Shown: positions 31,753 to 41,253 of the stretch, piece by piece
How positions within the stretch are numbered: the stretch's first letter is position 1
Layout: each line of letters opens with the position of its first letter
NCBI GenBank assembly: GCA_016194985.1
Contig: JACQAK010000144.1
Span: 1-57,296, forward strand
DNA: 57,296 bases
Origin: Bacteroidota bacterium
GTDB taxonomy: Bacteria > Bacteroidota > Bacteroidia > B-17B0 > Aurantibacillaceae
Direction of reading: 5' to 3'
Position numbers and translations under genes: made by a program
The notes under the pieces: generated by a model
Told to the model about the DNA's origin: nothing
What the model saw: the letters and a program-made list of their open reading frames with translations, nothing else
Databases searched by the model: none

Positions 31753-33765
31753 ATGAGTAAATTAGATTCAAAGATCCCTGAAGGGCCAATAGACCAAAAA
31801 TGGACAAAGTACCGTTCCACGATTCCTTTGGTAAACCCTGCCAATAAACGTAGTTTAGAGGTTTTAGTTGTAGGTTCCGGTTTAGCAGGTGCTTCGGCAG
31901 CAGCTACATTAGCCGAAATGGGATATAAAGTAAAAGTATTTTGTTTTCAGGATTCTCCACGCCGTGCGCACTCTATTGCGGCTCAGGGTGGTATCAATGC
32001 GGCAAAGAATTATCAAAACGATGGGGATTCGACCTACCGTTTATTTTATGATACGATCAAAGGTGGCGATTACCGTGCCCGTGAAGGAAACGTTCATCGT
32101 TTGGCAGAAGTTTCGGCTAATATCATCGATCAGTGTGTGGCTCAGGGTGTGCCTTTGGCGCGTGAATATGGTGGCTTATTAAGTAACCGTTCATTTGGTG
32201 GTACTCAGGTGCAACGTACCTTTTATGCGGCAGGTCAAACCGGCCAGCAATTATTATTAGGTGCTTATTCTGCTTTGCAACGCCAGGTTGGTATGGGAGC
32301 TGTGGAATTATGTTCCCGTCACGAAATGCTGGATGTGGTTACCATTGATGGTAAAGCACGCGGTATCATTGCCCGTAACTTAATCACCGGCGAAATGGAA
32401 AAACATTTCGGTCATGCGGTATTATTGTGTACAGGTGGATACGGAAACGTATTCTACTTATCTACCAATGCCATGGGAAGTAACGTAACAGCTGCATGGA
32501 AAGCTCATAAAAAAGGCGCCTTCTTTGGAAATCCTTGTTACACACAAATTCACCCAACCTGTATTCCGGTATCCGGCGATCATCAGTCAAAATTAACCCT
32601 GATGTCGGAGTCTTTAAGAAATGACGGACGTATCTGGGTTCCTAAAAAGAAAGATGATACCCGTAAACCAACTGATATTCCTGAGGAAGAAAGAGATTAT
32701 TATTTAGAGCGTCGTTATCCTGCATTTGGTAACTTAGTGCCCCGTGACGTGGCATCCCGTGCTGCCAAAGAGCGTTGTGATGCAGGTTATGGTGTTGGTG
32801 CTTCTAAAAAAGCGGTATACCTTGATTTTGCCTTTAATACGGCACGTTACGGAAGAACAGAAGCAGCCAAGCAAAACATTCATAACCCAAGTCAGGAAGT
32901 GATTATGAAATTGGGTAAAGAAGTGGTAAAAGAAAAATACGGTAACTTATTTGATATGTATCAACAAATTACCGGCGAAAATCCATACGAAGTACCAATG
33001 CGTATCTATCCTGCTGTTCACTACACGATGGGTGGTTTATGGGTGGATTATAACTTAATGACCACTGTTCCGGGCTTATATGCTTTAGGTGAAGCTAACT
33101 TCTCTGATCACGGAGCTAACCGTTTGGGAGCTTCTGCTTTAATGCAGGGGTTAGCTGACGGTTATTTTGTGATACCTTACACAATTGGTGTTTATTTATC
33201 TACTGAAGTATCCCGAATGAGTGCTGAAAAAGATAAAGCTGACTCTATTGATAAAGTAAAAACAAAACATCCTGAGTTTGATAAAGCCTTAAAAGAACAA
33301 ACGGATCTGATCAATAAATTCTTAAATATCAAAGGAACCAAATCTGTTGAAAGTTTCCATAAACGCTTAGGCTTGATTATGTGGGACAAATGCGGCATGG
33401 CTCGTAACAGACAAGGTTTAACAGAAGCGATCAGCGAAATTCAGGCATTACGTAAAGAATTTTGGAGCGACGTGCGTGTATTAGGAAGTGCCGATGAGTT
33501 TAATCCGGATTTGGAAAAAGCAGGCCGTGTGGCTGACTTTATAGAATTAGGCGAGTTAATGTGTAAAGATGCCTTAAACCGCGAAGAGAGCTGTGGAGGC
33601 CATTTCCGTGAAGAGCACCAAACTGAAGAAGGTGAAGCAAAACGTGATGATGAAAACTTTGCGTATGTAGCTGCCTGGGAATACAAAGGCGAAAGTAACT
33701 TTGAATTACACAAAGAAGAATTAAAATACGAGAATATTAAAATTGCACAACGTTCTTACAAATAG
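31753..33765 (+). CDS. sdhA: Succinate dehydrogenase/fumarate reductase flavoprotein subunit
   Basis: A 670-residue flavoprotein. FAD-binding [22 protein letters not shown] near residue 38, the covalent-FAD histidine region [44 protein letters not shown], and the substrate arginine block [14 protein letters not shown] are all present. It oxidises succinate to fumarate in the TCA cycle. Length fits the Bacteroidota type. The operon is interrupted after this gene by a 456-bp segment before sdhB. Confidence 0.96.
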   Translation: MSKLDSKIPEGPIDQKWTKYRSTIPLVNPANKRSLEVLVVGSGLAGASAAATLAEMGYKVKVFCFQDSPRRAHSIAAQGGINAAKNYQNDGDSTYRLFYDTIKGGDYRAREGNVHRLAEVSANIIDQCVAQGVPLAREYGGLLSNRSFGGTQVQRTFYAAGQTGQQLLLGAYSALQRQVGMGAVELCSRHEMLDVVTIDGKARGIIARNLITGEMEKHFGHAVLLCTGGYGNVFYLSTNAMGSNVTAAWKAHKKGAFFGNPCYTQIHPTCIPVSGDHQSKLTLMSESLRNDGRIWVPKKKDDTRKPTDIPEEERDYYLERRYPAFGNLVPRDVASRAAKERCDAGYGVGASKKAVYLDFAFNTARYGRTEAAKQNIHNPSQEVIMKLGKEVVKEKYGNLFDMYQQITGENPYEVPMRIYPAVHYTMGGLWVDYNLMTTVPGLYALGEANFSDHGANRLGASALMQGLADGYFVIPYTIGVYLSTEVSRMSAEKDKADSIDKVKTKHPEFDKALKEQTDLINKFLNIKGTKSVESFHKRLGLIMWDKCGMARNRQGLTEAISEIQALRKEFWSDVRVLGSADEFNPDLEKAGRVADFIELGELMCKDALNREESCGGHFREEHQTEEGEAKRDDENFAYVAAWEYKGESNFELHKEELKYENIKIAQRSYK

Positions 33766-34215
33766 TGATTAGTGAATAGAGTTTAGTGATGGGTAAGATT
33801 AACTCTTTTGAAGATTTATTAGTTTGGCAAAAAGCTATCAATATTGCTGTTGAAGTTTATAAGCTGACAAGTAAATTTCCTAAAGAAGAAGTTTTTGGAC
33901 TGACATCGCAGCTGAGAAGAGCATCAACCTCTATTTCACTAAATATTTCCGAAGGGTCGGTTAAATCAACTGCGACTTTCATTTTGCAACTAGGTCATGC
34001 AAAAGGAAGTTCCGGTGAATTACTCTCAGGATTTATTTTATCGCAAAAGCTTGGATTCGTTACTCAATAAGAACTCTCTAAAATAAGAGTCCTTATTGAA
34101 GAAGAATCTAAAATGATTAATAGTTTAATGACTGCAATAAAAAATAAGAATAAATAAAAAATTGATAAGTGGCTAGCTTTATATCTAACCACTTGCCACT
34201 AATAACTAATCACTA
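33763..34215. mobile_element. Inserted IVP-type segment with inverted repeats between sdhA and sdhB
   Basis: The 11-mer TAGTGATTAGT begins exactly at the sdhA stop codon (33763-33773), and its reverse complement lies at 34205-34215 just before sdhB; the match extends imperfectly to 16/19 positions. A second hairpin, AAGTGG.TA/TA.CCACTT, lies at 34167-34194. Between them is a decayed four-helix-bundle gene. The arrangement recalls intervening sequences of 23S rRNA that carry the same protein family. Confidence 0.5.
33789..34157 (+). pseudogene. Four-helix-bundle (S23/IVP family) protein, broken by in-frame stop
   Basis: The frame encodes SFEDLLVWQKAINIAVEVYKLTSKFPKEEVFGLTSQLRRASTSISLNISEG, the clear signature of the 23S rRNA intervening-sequence/four-helix-bundle family (~115-120 residues). 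A TAA at 34068-34070 stops it after 93 residues. The same frame then continues for 28 codons (ELSKIRVLIEEESKMINSLM...) to a second TAA at 34155-34157, giving the family's normal length if the first stop is ignored. It is therefore probably a pseudogene by one nonsense change. Function of the family is unknown. Confidence 0.8.
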
Positions 34216-34221
34216 AATACT

Positions 34222-34986
34222 ATGGGATCAGGACACGGAACAGAATTGAATCTAACACTTAAAGTGTGGAGACAAAAAAACAGCAAAGCTGCAGGTAAAT
34301 TTGAAACACATCAGTTAACAGGCATTTCTACAGATATGTCGTTTTTAGAAATGTTTGATGTATTGAACGAAAAATTGATACACGAAGGCAAAGAAGCTAT
34401 TGCTTTTGACCATGATTGCCGTGAAGGGATTTGTGGTATGTGCAGTATGTATATCAATGGCCGTCCGCACGGACCAAAACAAGGTGTAACAACTTGTCAA
34501 TTACACATGCGCTCATTTAAAAATGGCGATACCATTGTTGTAGAACCATGGAGAAGTGCTGCATTTCCGGTAATTAAAGATTTAGCGGTTGACCGTGGTG
34601 CTTTTGACAGAATCATTGCCAGTGGTGGTTACATCTCTGTAAACACCGGTAACGCTAAAGATGCTAATAATATTTTAATTCCAAAAACAGATGCAGATGA
34701 AGCATTTGCAGCAGCAGCCTGTATTGGTTGTGGTGCTTGTGTAGCCGCTTGTAAAAACGGTTCTGCCATGTTATTTGTTTCTGCTAAAGTATCTCAGTTA
34801 GCATTATTACCTCAGGGACAAGTTGAGCGCAAAGAGCGTGTATTGAAAATGGTAGCAGCTATGGATGAAGAAGGATTTGGTAACTGTACCAATACAGGTG
34901 CCTGCGAAGCAGAATGCCCTAAAGGAATTTCTTTAGAAAACATTGCGCGCATGAACCGCGAGTTAACTGCAGCGAGTTTTAAATAG
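34222..34986 (+). CDS. sdhB: Succinate dehydrogenase iron-sulfur subunit
   Basis: A 254-residue iron-sulfur protein. [2Fe-2S] ligands are in CREGICGMC with a later VTTCQLH; the cubane clusters are in [13 protein letters not shown] and [14 protein letters not shown]. Expected length and order. It passes electrons from the SdhA flavin to the SdhC hemes. It is separated from sdhA by an inserted pseudogene, so its expression depends on read-through of that segment or on a local promoter. Confidence 0.95.
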   Translation: MGSGHGTELNLTLKVWRQKNSKAAGKFETHQLTGISTDMSFLEMFDVLNEKLIHEGKEAIAFDHDCREGICGMCSMYINGRPHGPKQGVTTCQLHMRSFKNGDTIVVEPWRSAAFPVIKDLAVDRGAFDRIIASGGYISVNTGNAKDANNILIPKTDADEAFAAAACIGCGACVAACKNGSAMLFVSAKVSQLALLPQGQVERKERVLKMVAAMDEEGFGNCTNTGACEAECPKGISLENIARMNRELTAASFK

Positions 34987-35011
34987 TTTCCGTTTATAAA
35001 AAATAAAAAAA

Positions 35012-35042
35012 GTGCTTCATGATGATGAAGCACTTTTTTTTA
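35012..35042. terminator. Bidirectional terminator between sdhB and holB
   Basis: Stem GTGCTTCAT/ATGAAGCAC (35012-35020 and 35025-35033) with loop GATG, an A-run before and T8-9 after, between convergent genes. Confidence 0.88.
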
Positions 35043-35055
35043 TGTCTCTATCGTT

Positions 35056-36183
35056 CTACTTAGCAGGAAGATTAATCAACTCATTTGTTTTCATGATCAG
35101 ATCCATGAATAAAATTTTGGGATTGGCATTACGCTCCACATGGTAAAATGCCGAATTAAATTCTTCGAGTAAACGTTCGTAATTACGTTGATGAACAAAG
35201 CGGGCAAACTTGGTAATGAATTCTTTTTCATCGCCCGAATGTCTTACAAGGTCAACACTTCCAAAATTAAACATTAAACAATCCCTGAAGATTTCTAAAC
35301 CGTATTGCAGGAATTGTTTTTGTTTTTCACGTCCTATACGTGCATTTTCATCTATCCAGGCAACTGCCTTAAAGGCATCGAACTTTAAAGCAATCAGCAT
35401 GAAGGCTCTGAAATTCTGAAGGTAAGCAACTCCCCCATCGAGGTGTTGTAATAATAATTGCGCTTCTCTGTAACTGCCATCGCTTAACAAAGCAGCCTGT
35501 TTGGCGGCCTGTGGCTGACAACTGAATTCCTCTACCAACCCTTTGGCAATATCCTCCGTGTCTATTTTATAAAACGGTAATTGCTGTACACGTGAAATAA
35601 TAGTAGCCAGCAATTGTTCAGGGTGGTTGCACACTAACAAAAATAAGGTCTGTTCAGGTGGTTCTTCCAGTATCTTCAAAAGTTTGTTGGCAGAAGAAGC
35701 ATTCATTTTTTCGGGCTGCCAGATGACCATAATCTTATAGCCACCTTCGTAACTGGTATACGACAATTTTTTTAAAATATCATTGGCTTCATCCGTGGGT
35801 ATAATAGGTTGCTTATTCTCTGCATCCAAACTATTGAACCAATCGTGAACGGTTGTGTAAGGCGTTTCAATGAATATTTCTCTGAATTCAGGAAGCAAGT
35901 CATTACTGGTTCTCACCGCTTTACTCACGGGAATAGGAAATACCAAATGCAAATCGGGGTGAATCAATTTACTCACCTTTAAGCAGGAAGAACAAACCCC
36001 GCAGGAATCCTGTGGCTGCTTATTCTGACAAAACAGATACTGCACAAATGCAAAGGCAGCCGGTAAATTCCCACTTCCTTCAGGCCCTGTAAACATCAAA
36101 GCATGTGGCACACGACCATCCTGCAACATGTGTAACAGTTTTTCCTTTACCGGTTGTTGTCCTATGATATGTTTAAAAAGCAC
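35056..36183 (-). CDS. holB: DNA polymerase III subunit delta-prime
   Basis: A 375-residue clamp-loader subunit of the AAA+ family. VKEKLLHMLQDGRVPHALMFTGPEGSGN, then the zinc module C52..C61xxC64xxC67, KIMVIWQPEKMNASSANKLLKILEEPPEQTLFLLVC (sensor/SRC region) and ISRVQQLPF. The Walker A site reads GPEGSGNL, with Asn in place of the catalytic lysine, as expected for a subunit that does not hydrolyse ATP. The start codon is GTG at 36183; no better ATG precedes the conserved region. Confidence 0.92.
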   Translation of the reverse strand: MLFKHIIGQQPVKEKLLHMLQDGRVPHALMFTGPEGSGNLPAAFAFVQYLFCQNKQPQDSCGVCSSCLKVSKLIHPDLHLVFPIPVSKAVRTSNDLLPEFREIFIETPYTTVHDWFNSLDAENKQPIIPTDEANDILKKLSYTSYEGGYKIMVIWQPEKMNASSANKLLKILEEPPEQTLFLLVCNHPEQLLATIISRVQQLPFYKIDTEDIAKGLVEEFSCQPQAAKQAALLSDGSYREAQLLLQHLDGGVAYLQNFRAFMLIALKFDAFKAVAWIDENARIGREKQKQFLQYGLEIFRDCLMFNFGSVDLVRHSGDEKEFITKFARFVHQRNYERLLEEFNSAFYHVERNANPKILFMDLIMKTNELINLPAK

Positions 36184-36215
36184 AGGCTAATTTACATATT
36201 TTTTGGAAGAAGCAT

Positions 36216-38309
36216 TTAAATTTTAATCCCCATTACACAAACATCATCGGTTTGTTCTGTGGTTCCCCTCCATGCTTCGAAACAAGTGTCTAAATAGTTT
36301 TTCTGAAGATTCATAGGCATTTCGGATGCATTTGCGAGAATCTCTTTAAATCGTTTGTAATTCAATTTCTTGTCCTTCTCTCCACCAAACTGATCGGCAT
36401 AACCATCGGAGAACAAATAGATCGTATCGCCTGCCTGTATGTTTACCGTTTTTAATTCGTAGCTTTTAACATGATCGGCTACAGAGCCTATGGCCTGTTT
36501 GGTAGGCTCCAGTACAGTTAATTCAGGCTTATCATCTGTTTTCCGATAAATATAAACGGAGTTATTGGCGCCTGAATAATATAATTTGTTTGCAGAATAA
36601 TCGATCGCTATTAAAGAAACATCCATTCCATCTCTCACAATCGTTTCTGTTTTGGAGGTTTGATTTAATGTGGCAATAACTTTTTCATTGAGGAAATCCA
36701 ATGCTTCGGCAGTGTTATTGACTGATTTTTCGGTAAGCGATTGTTTTAAAAAATTACTGGCTACAATGCTTAAGAACGCTCCCGGAACTCCATGCCCTGT
36801 ACAATCCACAACAGCGGCCAGCGACAAGCGGTGTGGATTATCGCCGCTGGTAGTAACCGGCGCCGCCCAATAAAAATCACCGCTCACAATATCCTTTGGT
36901 TTGTAGTAGGTAAAATAATTTTCATCAAAGAGTTCGTTCAATATTTCTTCGGCCGGTAACAGAGAATCCTGTATACGCTTGGCATAACGTATGCTACTTT
37001 TTATTTCATTATTTTGCCCTTCCAGCAATGCATTTTGTTCATTCACCTGCTTAGTACGTTCTTCTACTTTTATTTCCAACTCCACATTGGCTCTGGTTTT
37101 CAATTCATTTACTTCCTGCAATCTGTTTATGGAATCTATTCTGAATTCATTGAATTTATCTATAACCGCCAGTGTTAACAGCAATACTTCCAGCGCGCTT
37201 CCTATTTGCAGCCCATAATTGGTAATAGCATTGCTTGGAAGCACACCGGCATTTTTTAATACGAATAAGAGTACGGAAATAATGAGTACAATAAAGGCTG
37301 TAATGAAAAAACGGGCCGGTTTAAAATTCTGTTTTAAAATATAAATCGCGGTAGGAATAAATACAAAAATGCAAATCACTACCAAGCCATTAATGGATAA
37401 TACTGAAAACAGATACACTTCATTGATATCAATCCAGGATGTAATAATAACCAGAAGTAAATAATACTTCACGGCATTTACCCATTTATTTAACTTGGGC
37501 AAATACCCTTTGATATTTAAGAAGTTTTGTGCAAATACCAATAGGAAGAATCCGGAAATGGAGGCGAAAATAGGATTAGCATGGTTGGCCAGAAATACTG
37601 AGTTTGGCCAGAAATACTTGAAACCGAAACCGGTGAGGGATAACTGCAAAAACAACAAAGCGGCCAGATAGCCAATATACAAAAGGGCTGCTTTATCTTT
37701 TAATACATAATAAAAAAAGACATTGAGCAATAGCACAAATAAAATAAAGCCGAAGTAAACACCAAATATTAATTGCTCATTGCTTTCCGATTCCTGAAAA
37801 TAAGCGGCTGTACCAATCTGCATAGGTACGTGAAATTGTTCGCCGGAATTCTGAACGTTTAATACAAATTGCAAGGTGTCGTGCGGTAATAACTGCAAAT
37901 TAAAATGGTAGTACTTGTTCTTATTTCCTCTGGCGGCAAAGGGCACGAGGTCGCCCATGTTTTTTTTATGTCGCCCTGTTTTTTTACTAAACACATATAA
38001 ATTAACGGCATCGAGATTAGGGTTAGCTACTTCTATAACCGGAGATTGCCATTGGGAAGAGTTATTGATCACTGTTCCTTTAAACCAATAGGAAGAATTA
38101 CTGAACCCAAAATTGGGGACTTTTTGTTCTACCGGTGTATACGTAAGTGCCAGCGCTTTTTCAAGAGACAGGGATTTTGATTTATCCTCTGCCACAACCA
38201 ACTGAGTAGATAACTCCGCCCAATGAAAAGAATCTGAAACAACAATTGGCTTTTGCCCAAGAACAAGTTTGGAAAAAACAATCAGTATAACGCAAAAACA
38301 AAACCTCAT
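36216..38309 (-). CDS. 7TM-DISM sensor with SpoIIE-type protein phosphatase output
   Basis: A 697-residue signalling protein. In order: signal peptide (to about 18), extracellular 7TMR-DISM type 2 beta domain (about 25-165), seven membrane helices (about 175-390), a coiled coil (about 395-450) and a PP2C/SpoIIE phosphatase (about 460-697). The phosphatase metal residues are in VSGDFYWAAP, VVDCTGHGVPGAFLSI and FSDGYADQFGG. It probably dephosphorylates a serine/threonine anti-sigma-antagonist-type partner upon an external carbohydrate-like signal; no partner is in this window. Confidence 0.92.
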   Translation of the reverse strand: MRFCFCVILIVFSKLVLGQKPIVVSDSFHWAELSTQLVVAEDKSKSLSLEKALALTYTPVEQKVPNFGFSNSSYWFKGTVINNSSQWQSPVIEVANPNLDAVNLYVFSKKTGRHKKNMGDLVPFAARGNKNKYYHFNLQLLPHDTLQFVLNVQNSGEQFHVPMQIGTAAYFQESESNEQLIFGVYFGFILFVLLLNVFFYYVLKDKAALLYIGYLAALLFLQLSLTGFGFKYFWPNSVFLANHANPIFASISGFFLLVFAQNFLNIKGYLPKLNKWVNAVKYYLLLVIITSWIDINEVYLFSVLSINGLVVICIFVFIPTAIYILKQNFKPARFFITAFIVLIISVLLFVLKNAGVLPSNAITNYGLQIGSALEVLLLTLAVIDKFNEFRIDSINRLQEVNELKTRANVELEIKVEERTKQVNEQNALLEGQNNEIKSSIRYAKRIQDSLLPAEEILNELFDENYFTYYKPKDIVSGDFYWAAPVTTSGDNPHRLSLAAVVDCTGHGVPGAFLSIVASNFLKQSLTEKSVNNTAEALDFLNEKVIATLNQTSKTETIVRDGMDVSLIAIDYSANKLYYSGANNSVYIYRKTDDKPELTVLEPTKQAIGSVADHVKSYELKTVNIQAGDTIYLFSDGYADQFGGEKDKKLNYKRFKEILANASEMPMNLQKNYLDTCFEAWRGTTEQTDDVCVMGIKI

Positions 38310-38404
38310 GGTGTCAGTTTAAAAACAGCTGTCGAATCAAATAGTTTAGAGCTAAAAAAACAGAATGATTGTATTTACTGTATCAAAAATACAAAAATGA
38401 TGTT

Positions 38405-38412
38405 TAACTTTA
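38405..38412 (+). promoter_or_regulatory. -7-like box (TAACTTTA) of nadD
   Basis: Seven of eight positions compatible with TAnnTTTG, ending 4 nt before the ATG at 38417. Confidence 0.35.
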
Positions 38413-38416
38413 CTGT

Positions 38417-38992
38417 ATGCACATCGGCTTATTTTTTGGTTCATTTAATCCTGTTCATGTAGGGCACATGGTTTTAGCAAACTATATGGCCTCATTTACG
38501 GATATTGAACAAGTATGGTTTGTGGTATCGCCTCACAATCCATTGAAAGAAAAGTCCTCTCTGTTAAATCAAAACCAACGCCTCCACATGGTTAATTTAG
38601 CCATCGATGACAGCACCCTGTTAAAAAGCAGCAATATAGAGTTTGGACTGCCCCAACCATCGTACACTATAAACACATTGGCCCATTTAAAAGAAAAATA
38701 TCCTCAGCACCACTTTTCTTTAATTATAGGGGAAGATAACTTAGAGTCTTTTACCCGTTGGAAAAATTATGAGGAAATCCTGAAACAGCATTTATTATAC
38801 GTGTATCCCCGTCCTCATAGCAATGCCGGCGATTTAAAGCATCACAAAAGCGTGATTATGACAGAAGCTCCAGTCATAGACATATCTTCGACCATGATCC
38901 GGCAAGCCATCAAGGATAAGAAAAATGTATCCTACTTTGTACCTCCTGCTGTCTGGCAGTATTTAGATGAGATGAATTTTTACAAAAAGTAG
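38417..38992 (+). CDS. nadD: Nicotinate-nucleotide adenylyltransferase
   Basis: A 191-residue nucleotidyltransferase. HIGLFFGSFNPVHVGHMVLAN holds the GxFxPxHxGH motif and DISSTMIRQAIKDKK the ISSTxIR motif. It adenylates nicotinate mononucleotide in NAD synthesis. The ATG at 38417 puts the first motif at residue 4, as in the family. A 70-residue frame upstream (38253-38462) is in another frame and not real. Confidence 0.95.
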   Translation: MHIGLFFGSFNPVHVGHMVLANYMASFTDIEQVWFVVSPHNPLKEKSSLLNQNQRLHMVNLAIDDSTLLKSSNIEFGLPQPSYTINTLAHLKEKYPQHHFSLIIGEDNLESFTRWKNYEEILKQHLLYVYPRPHSNAGDLKHHKSVIMTEAPVIDISSTMIRQAIKDKKNVSYFVPPAVWQYLDEMNFYKK

Positions 38993-39079
38993 TTTTTTGG
39001 ATAATTGTGCCTGACAGGTATCTATTCTTTGGGATTTTTAACTAAAAATGGCATTATAAGACCCAAAATACCGATGCTT

Positions 39080-39138
39080 AAACACGTGTTTTAATTAAAA
39101 ACCCTATTTTTGTGGTAGGTTGGTACCAAATACCAACC
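39080..39138 (+). promoter_or_regulatory. Palindrome, -7 box and 5-prime hairpin before the Omp28-like T9SS gene
   Basis: A perfect palindrome AAACACGTGTTT (39080-39091), then -7 box TATTTTTG (39105-39112), then an 8-bp hairpin GGTTGGTA/TACCAACC (39118-39125 and 39131-39138) that would form the very start of the transcript, 17 nt before the ATG. Confidence 0.45.
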
Positions 39139-39155
39139 TTCTATTATTTCAAGCT

Positions 39156-41249
39156 ATGCTAAAAAAATTACTTTACGTCCTGATCATGTCATGTACCATT
39201 AACGCCTTGGTTTCTCAGGTGTTATATAATGAACGATTCAATACATTGACCTTAAACACAGGCACTTATACGGCTAACAGTTCTACACAAACCTATTTAT
39301 ATAATGATGTGGCCAATGGCATGTCTGCCATAAAAGGGGATACTATCAGTGCGCAAATCTCCAACGGCAATTATCCCTTTAAGGCCTCAGGACAAGAAAA
39401 AAAAGCATGGTTAGCCTATGTTGCCCCGGGTGGGATTGATACCTTTGCGGTATCCACTTCATGGCTAAATCCTATTGGTACTGCTAACGCATGGCTGATA
39501 ACCCCTACAATTATTGGTATTACGGCAAACTCGGTATTAACCTGGGATGCCATGGCACCGGATATCAATAATACAGATGGTTATGAAGTGTATATCACAA
39601 CCAATACATCTACCACACCTGTTATTGGAGATTTTAGTACAATTGTATTTAATACGACCGCCGAAAGTAATACCTGGAAAAATCATGGGGTTTCGTTAGC
39701 GGCATATGCCGGACAAAATATCCGTATTGCATTTAAGAATACTTCTTATGATAAATACCAGTTATGGGTGGATAATATTAAAGTGCAAAATGTAACTAAC
39801 GGTTTTGATGCTTCCACTGAATCACATAGCGTATACAAATACTCTTCGGTGGGCTCTCCTAATACTATAACGGCTGTATTTAAAAATAATGGCTTTGCTC
39901 CTATTACCAACCTTACTATCAATTACAAAGTAGGTAATGATCCAACTGTTACCGAAATTAAAATATTATCTCCATCCCTGAATTATCAGGAAAGCACAAG
40001 TCTTAGTTTCGCTATTCCTTATACATCGTTTACACCCGCTTACAATACCATTAAAATATGGACAAGTACCATCAACGGACAGAATGATCAGGTAAGCAAC
40101 AATGATACGATAACAGGAGCCATTACAATCTCTGCTTCTATTCCTGGCAAAAAAGTTTTAGTGGAAGAATTTACAGGTGCTTCCTATGGCTGGTGTCCTG
40201 ACGGGTATACCATTTTAAATTCTATTGTAACAACAAATACAAATGTGATTGCCGCAGCCATTCATAACAATGACCAAATGTCTAGCCCCGAAGGGGATGT
40301 TTTGACAGCAGACTATGCCGCAACGTTTCCAAGCGCCGCAATCGATCAGTATTATTTTTCAGATACTAAAAAAGTATCGCTGGATCGCTGGAGCTGGAAT
40401 ACATATATCACCCAACGTGCTGCCATGCAGGTACCGGCAACCGTTACAGTTACAAATGTAAACTACAACAACACAACTCAGGAGATTGACGCGACTGTTT
40501 CTTCTACGTTTGTAGGAGATGTGAAAGGTGATTATCGTTTAAATTTATATATTAAAGAAAACAACATCTATGGTCCCATGGCCGATAGCCTTATAGATAA
40601 CCAATGGAACCAGCATAGTTATTTATTCAACACAAATCCCTCCCCGTATTATCAGGCAGGAAACAGCTTAGATGCGTCTACTAATTTGTTAAGTCCGGTT
40701 CAGTACAAACATCAGTATGTTGTCAATAAAATGTTAGACGGTGCTTATGGTGCTTCGGGTATTATTCCTACTAACGGATCAACCAACGGCCAAACCTATT
40801 CTAAGAATTATTCTTATGTATTACCTGCTCCTTTATCAGGAGAGTTCAGATACAATGCCGATAATATTTATTTAATTGGTGTATTAAGCGAATATAATGC
40901 TGACACAAAGAGTCGCAGTATTTTAAATGTAGCAGAAGTAAAATTAAATGGCAATCCTGAAGCTGTGGTTGGCATCAGGGAATTAAATGCCAATACGATC
41001 CAACTGAATGTATTTCCTAATCCCGCGTCGGATGTTTGTCATTTAACTTATACATTAAAAAATGATGAATACGTAACAGTAAACGTATATAATACATTAG
41101 GAGAGTTAGTATACATCGAAACAAAAAATGCAAGTGCGGGACATGTTATTCATACATTGAATTTACATGAATTACGCCCGGGAAATTATAGTGTTCAAAT
41201 CTCCTTTAAGAATACGACCATTACTAAAAAATTAATTGTCATTAAATAA
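39156..41249 (+). CDS. T9SS-exported protein with choice-of-anchor and Omp28-like domains
   Basis: A 697-residue secreted protein. Signal peptide (to about 22), a cleaved-adhesin/choice-of-anchor J domain (about 25-185, LTWDAMAPDINNTDGYEVYI..., WKNHGVSLAAYAGQNIRIAFKN), a CARDB-like beta domain (about 205-325), an Omp28-like thioredoxin-fold region (from about 330, KVLVEEFTGASYGWCPDGY) and a C-terminal type A sorting domain (about 610-697, VFPNPASDVCHLTYTL...ITKKLIVIK). Only one Cys is kept at the CxxC position. Exported by T9SS to the surface or medium. Confidence 0.88.
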   Translation: MLKKLLYVLIMSCTINALVSQVLYNERFNTLTLNTGTYTANSSTQTYLYNDVANGMSAIKGDTISAQISNGNYPFKASGQEKKAWLAYVAPGGIDTFAVSTSWLNPIGTANAWLITPTIIGITANSVLTWDAMAPDINNTDGYEVYITTNTSTTPVIGDFSTIVFNTTAESNTWKNHGVSLAAYAGQNIRIAFKNTSYDKYQLWVDNIKVQNVTNGFDASTESHSVYKYSSVGSPNTITAVFKNNGFAPITNLTINYKVGNDPTVTEIKILSPSLNYQESTSLSFAIPYTSFTPAYNTIKIWTSTINGQNDQVSNNDTITGAITISASIPGKKVLVEEFTGASYGWCPDGYTILNSIVTTNTNVIAAAIHNNDQMSSPEGDVLTADYAATFPSAAIDQYYFSDTKKVSLDRWSWNTYITQRAAMQVPATVTVTNVNYNNTTQEIDATVSSTFVGDVKGDYRLNLYIKENNIYGPMADSLIDNQWNQHSYLFNTNPSPYYQAGNSLDASTNLLSPVQYKHQYVVNKMLDGAYGASGIIPTNGSTNGQTYSKNYSYVLPAPLSGEFRYNADNIYLIGVLSEYNADTKSRSILNVAEVKLNGNPEAVVGIRELNANTIQLNVFPNPASDVCHLTYTLKNDEYVTVNVYNTLGELVYIETKNASAGHVIHTLNLHELRPGNYSVQISFKNTTITKKLIVIK

Positions 41250-41253
41250 TACC

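Noticed and set aside
33789-34070. Four-helix-bundle protein as an Avd accessory of a diversity-generating retroelement
   Set aside because: No reverse transcriptase, template/variable repeats or target gene nearby, and the sequence is of the S23/IVP type with a premature stop.
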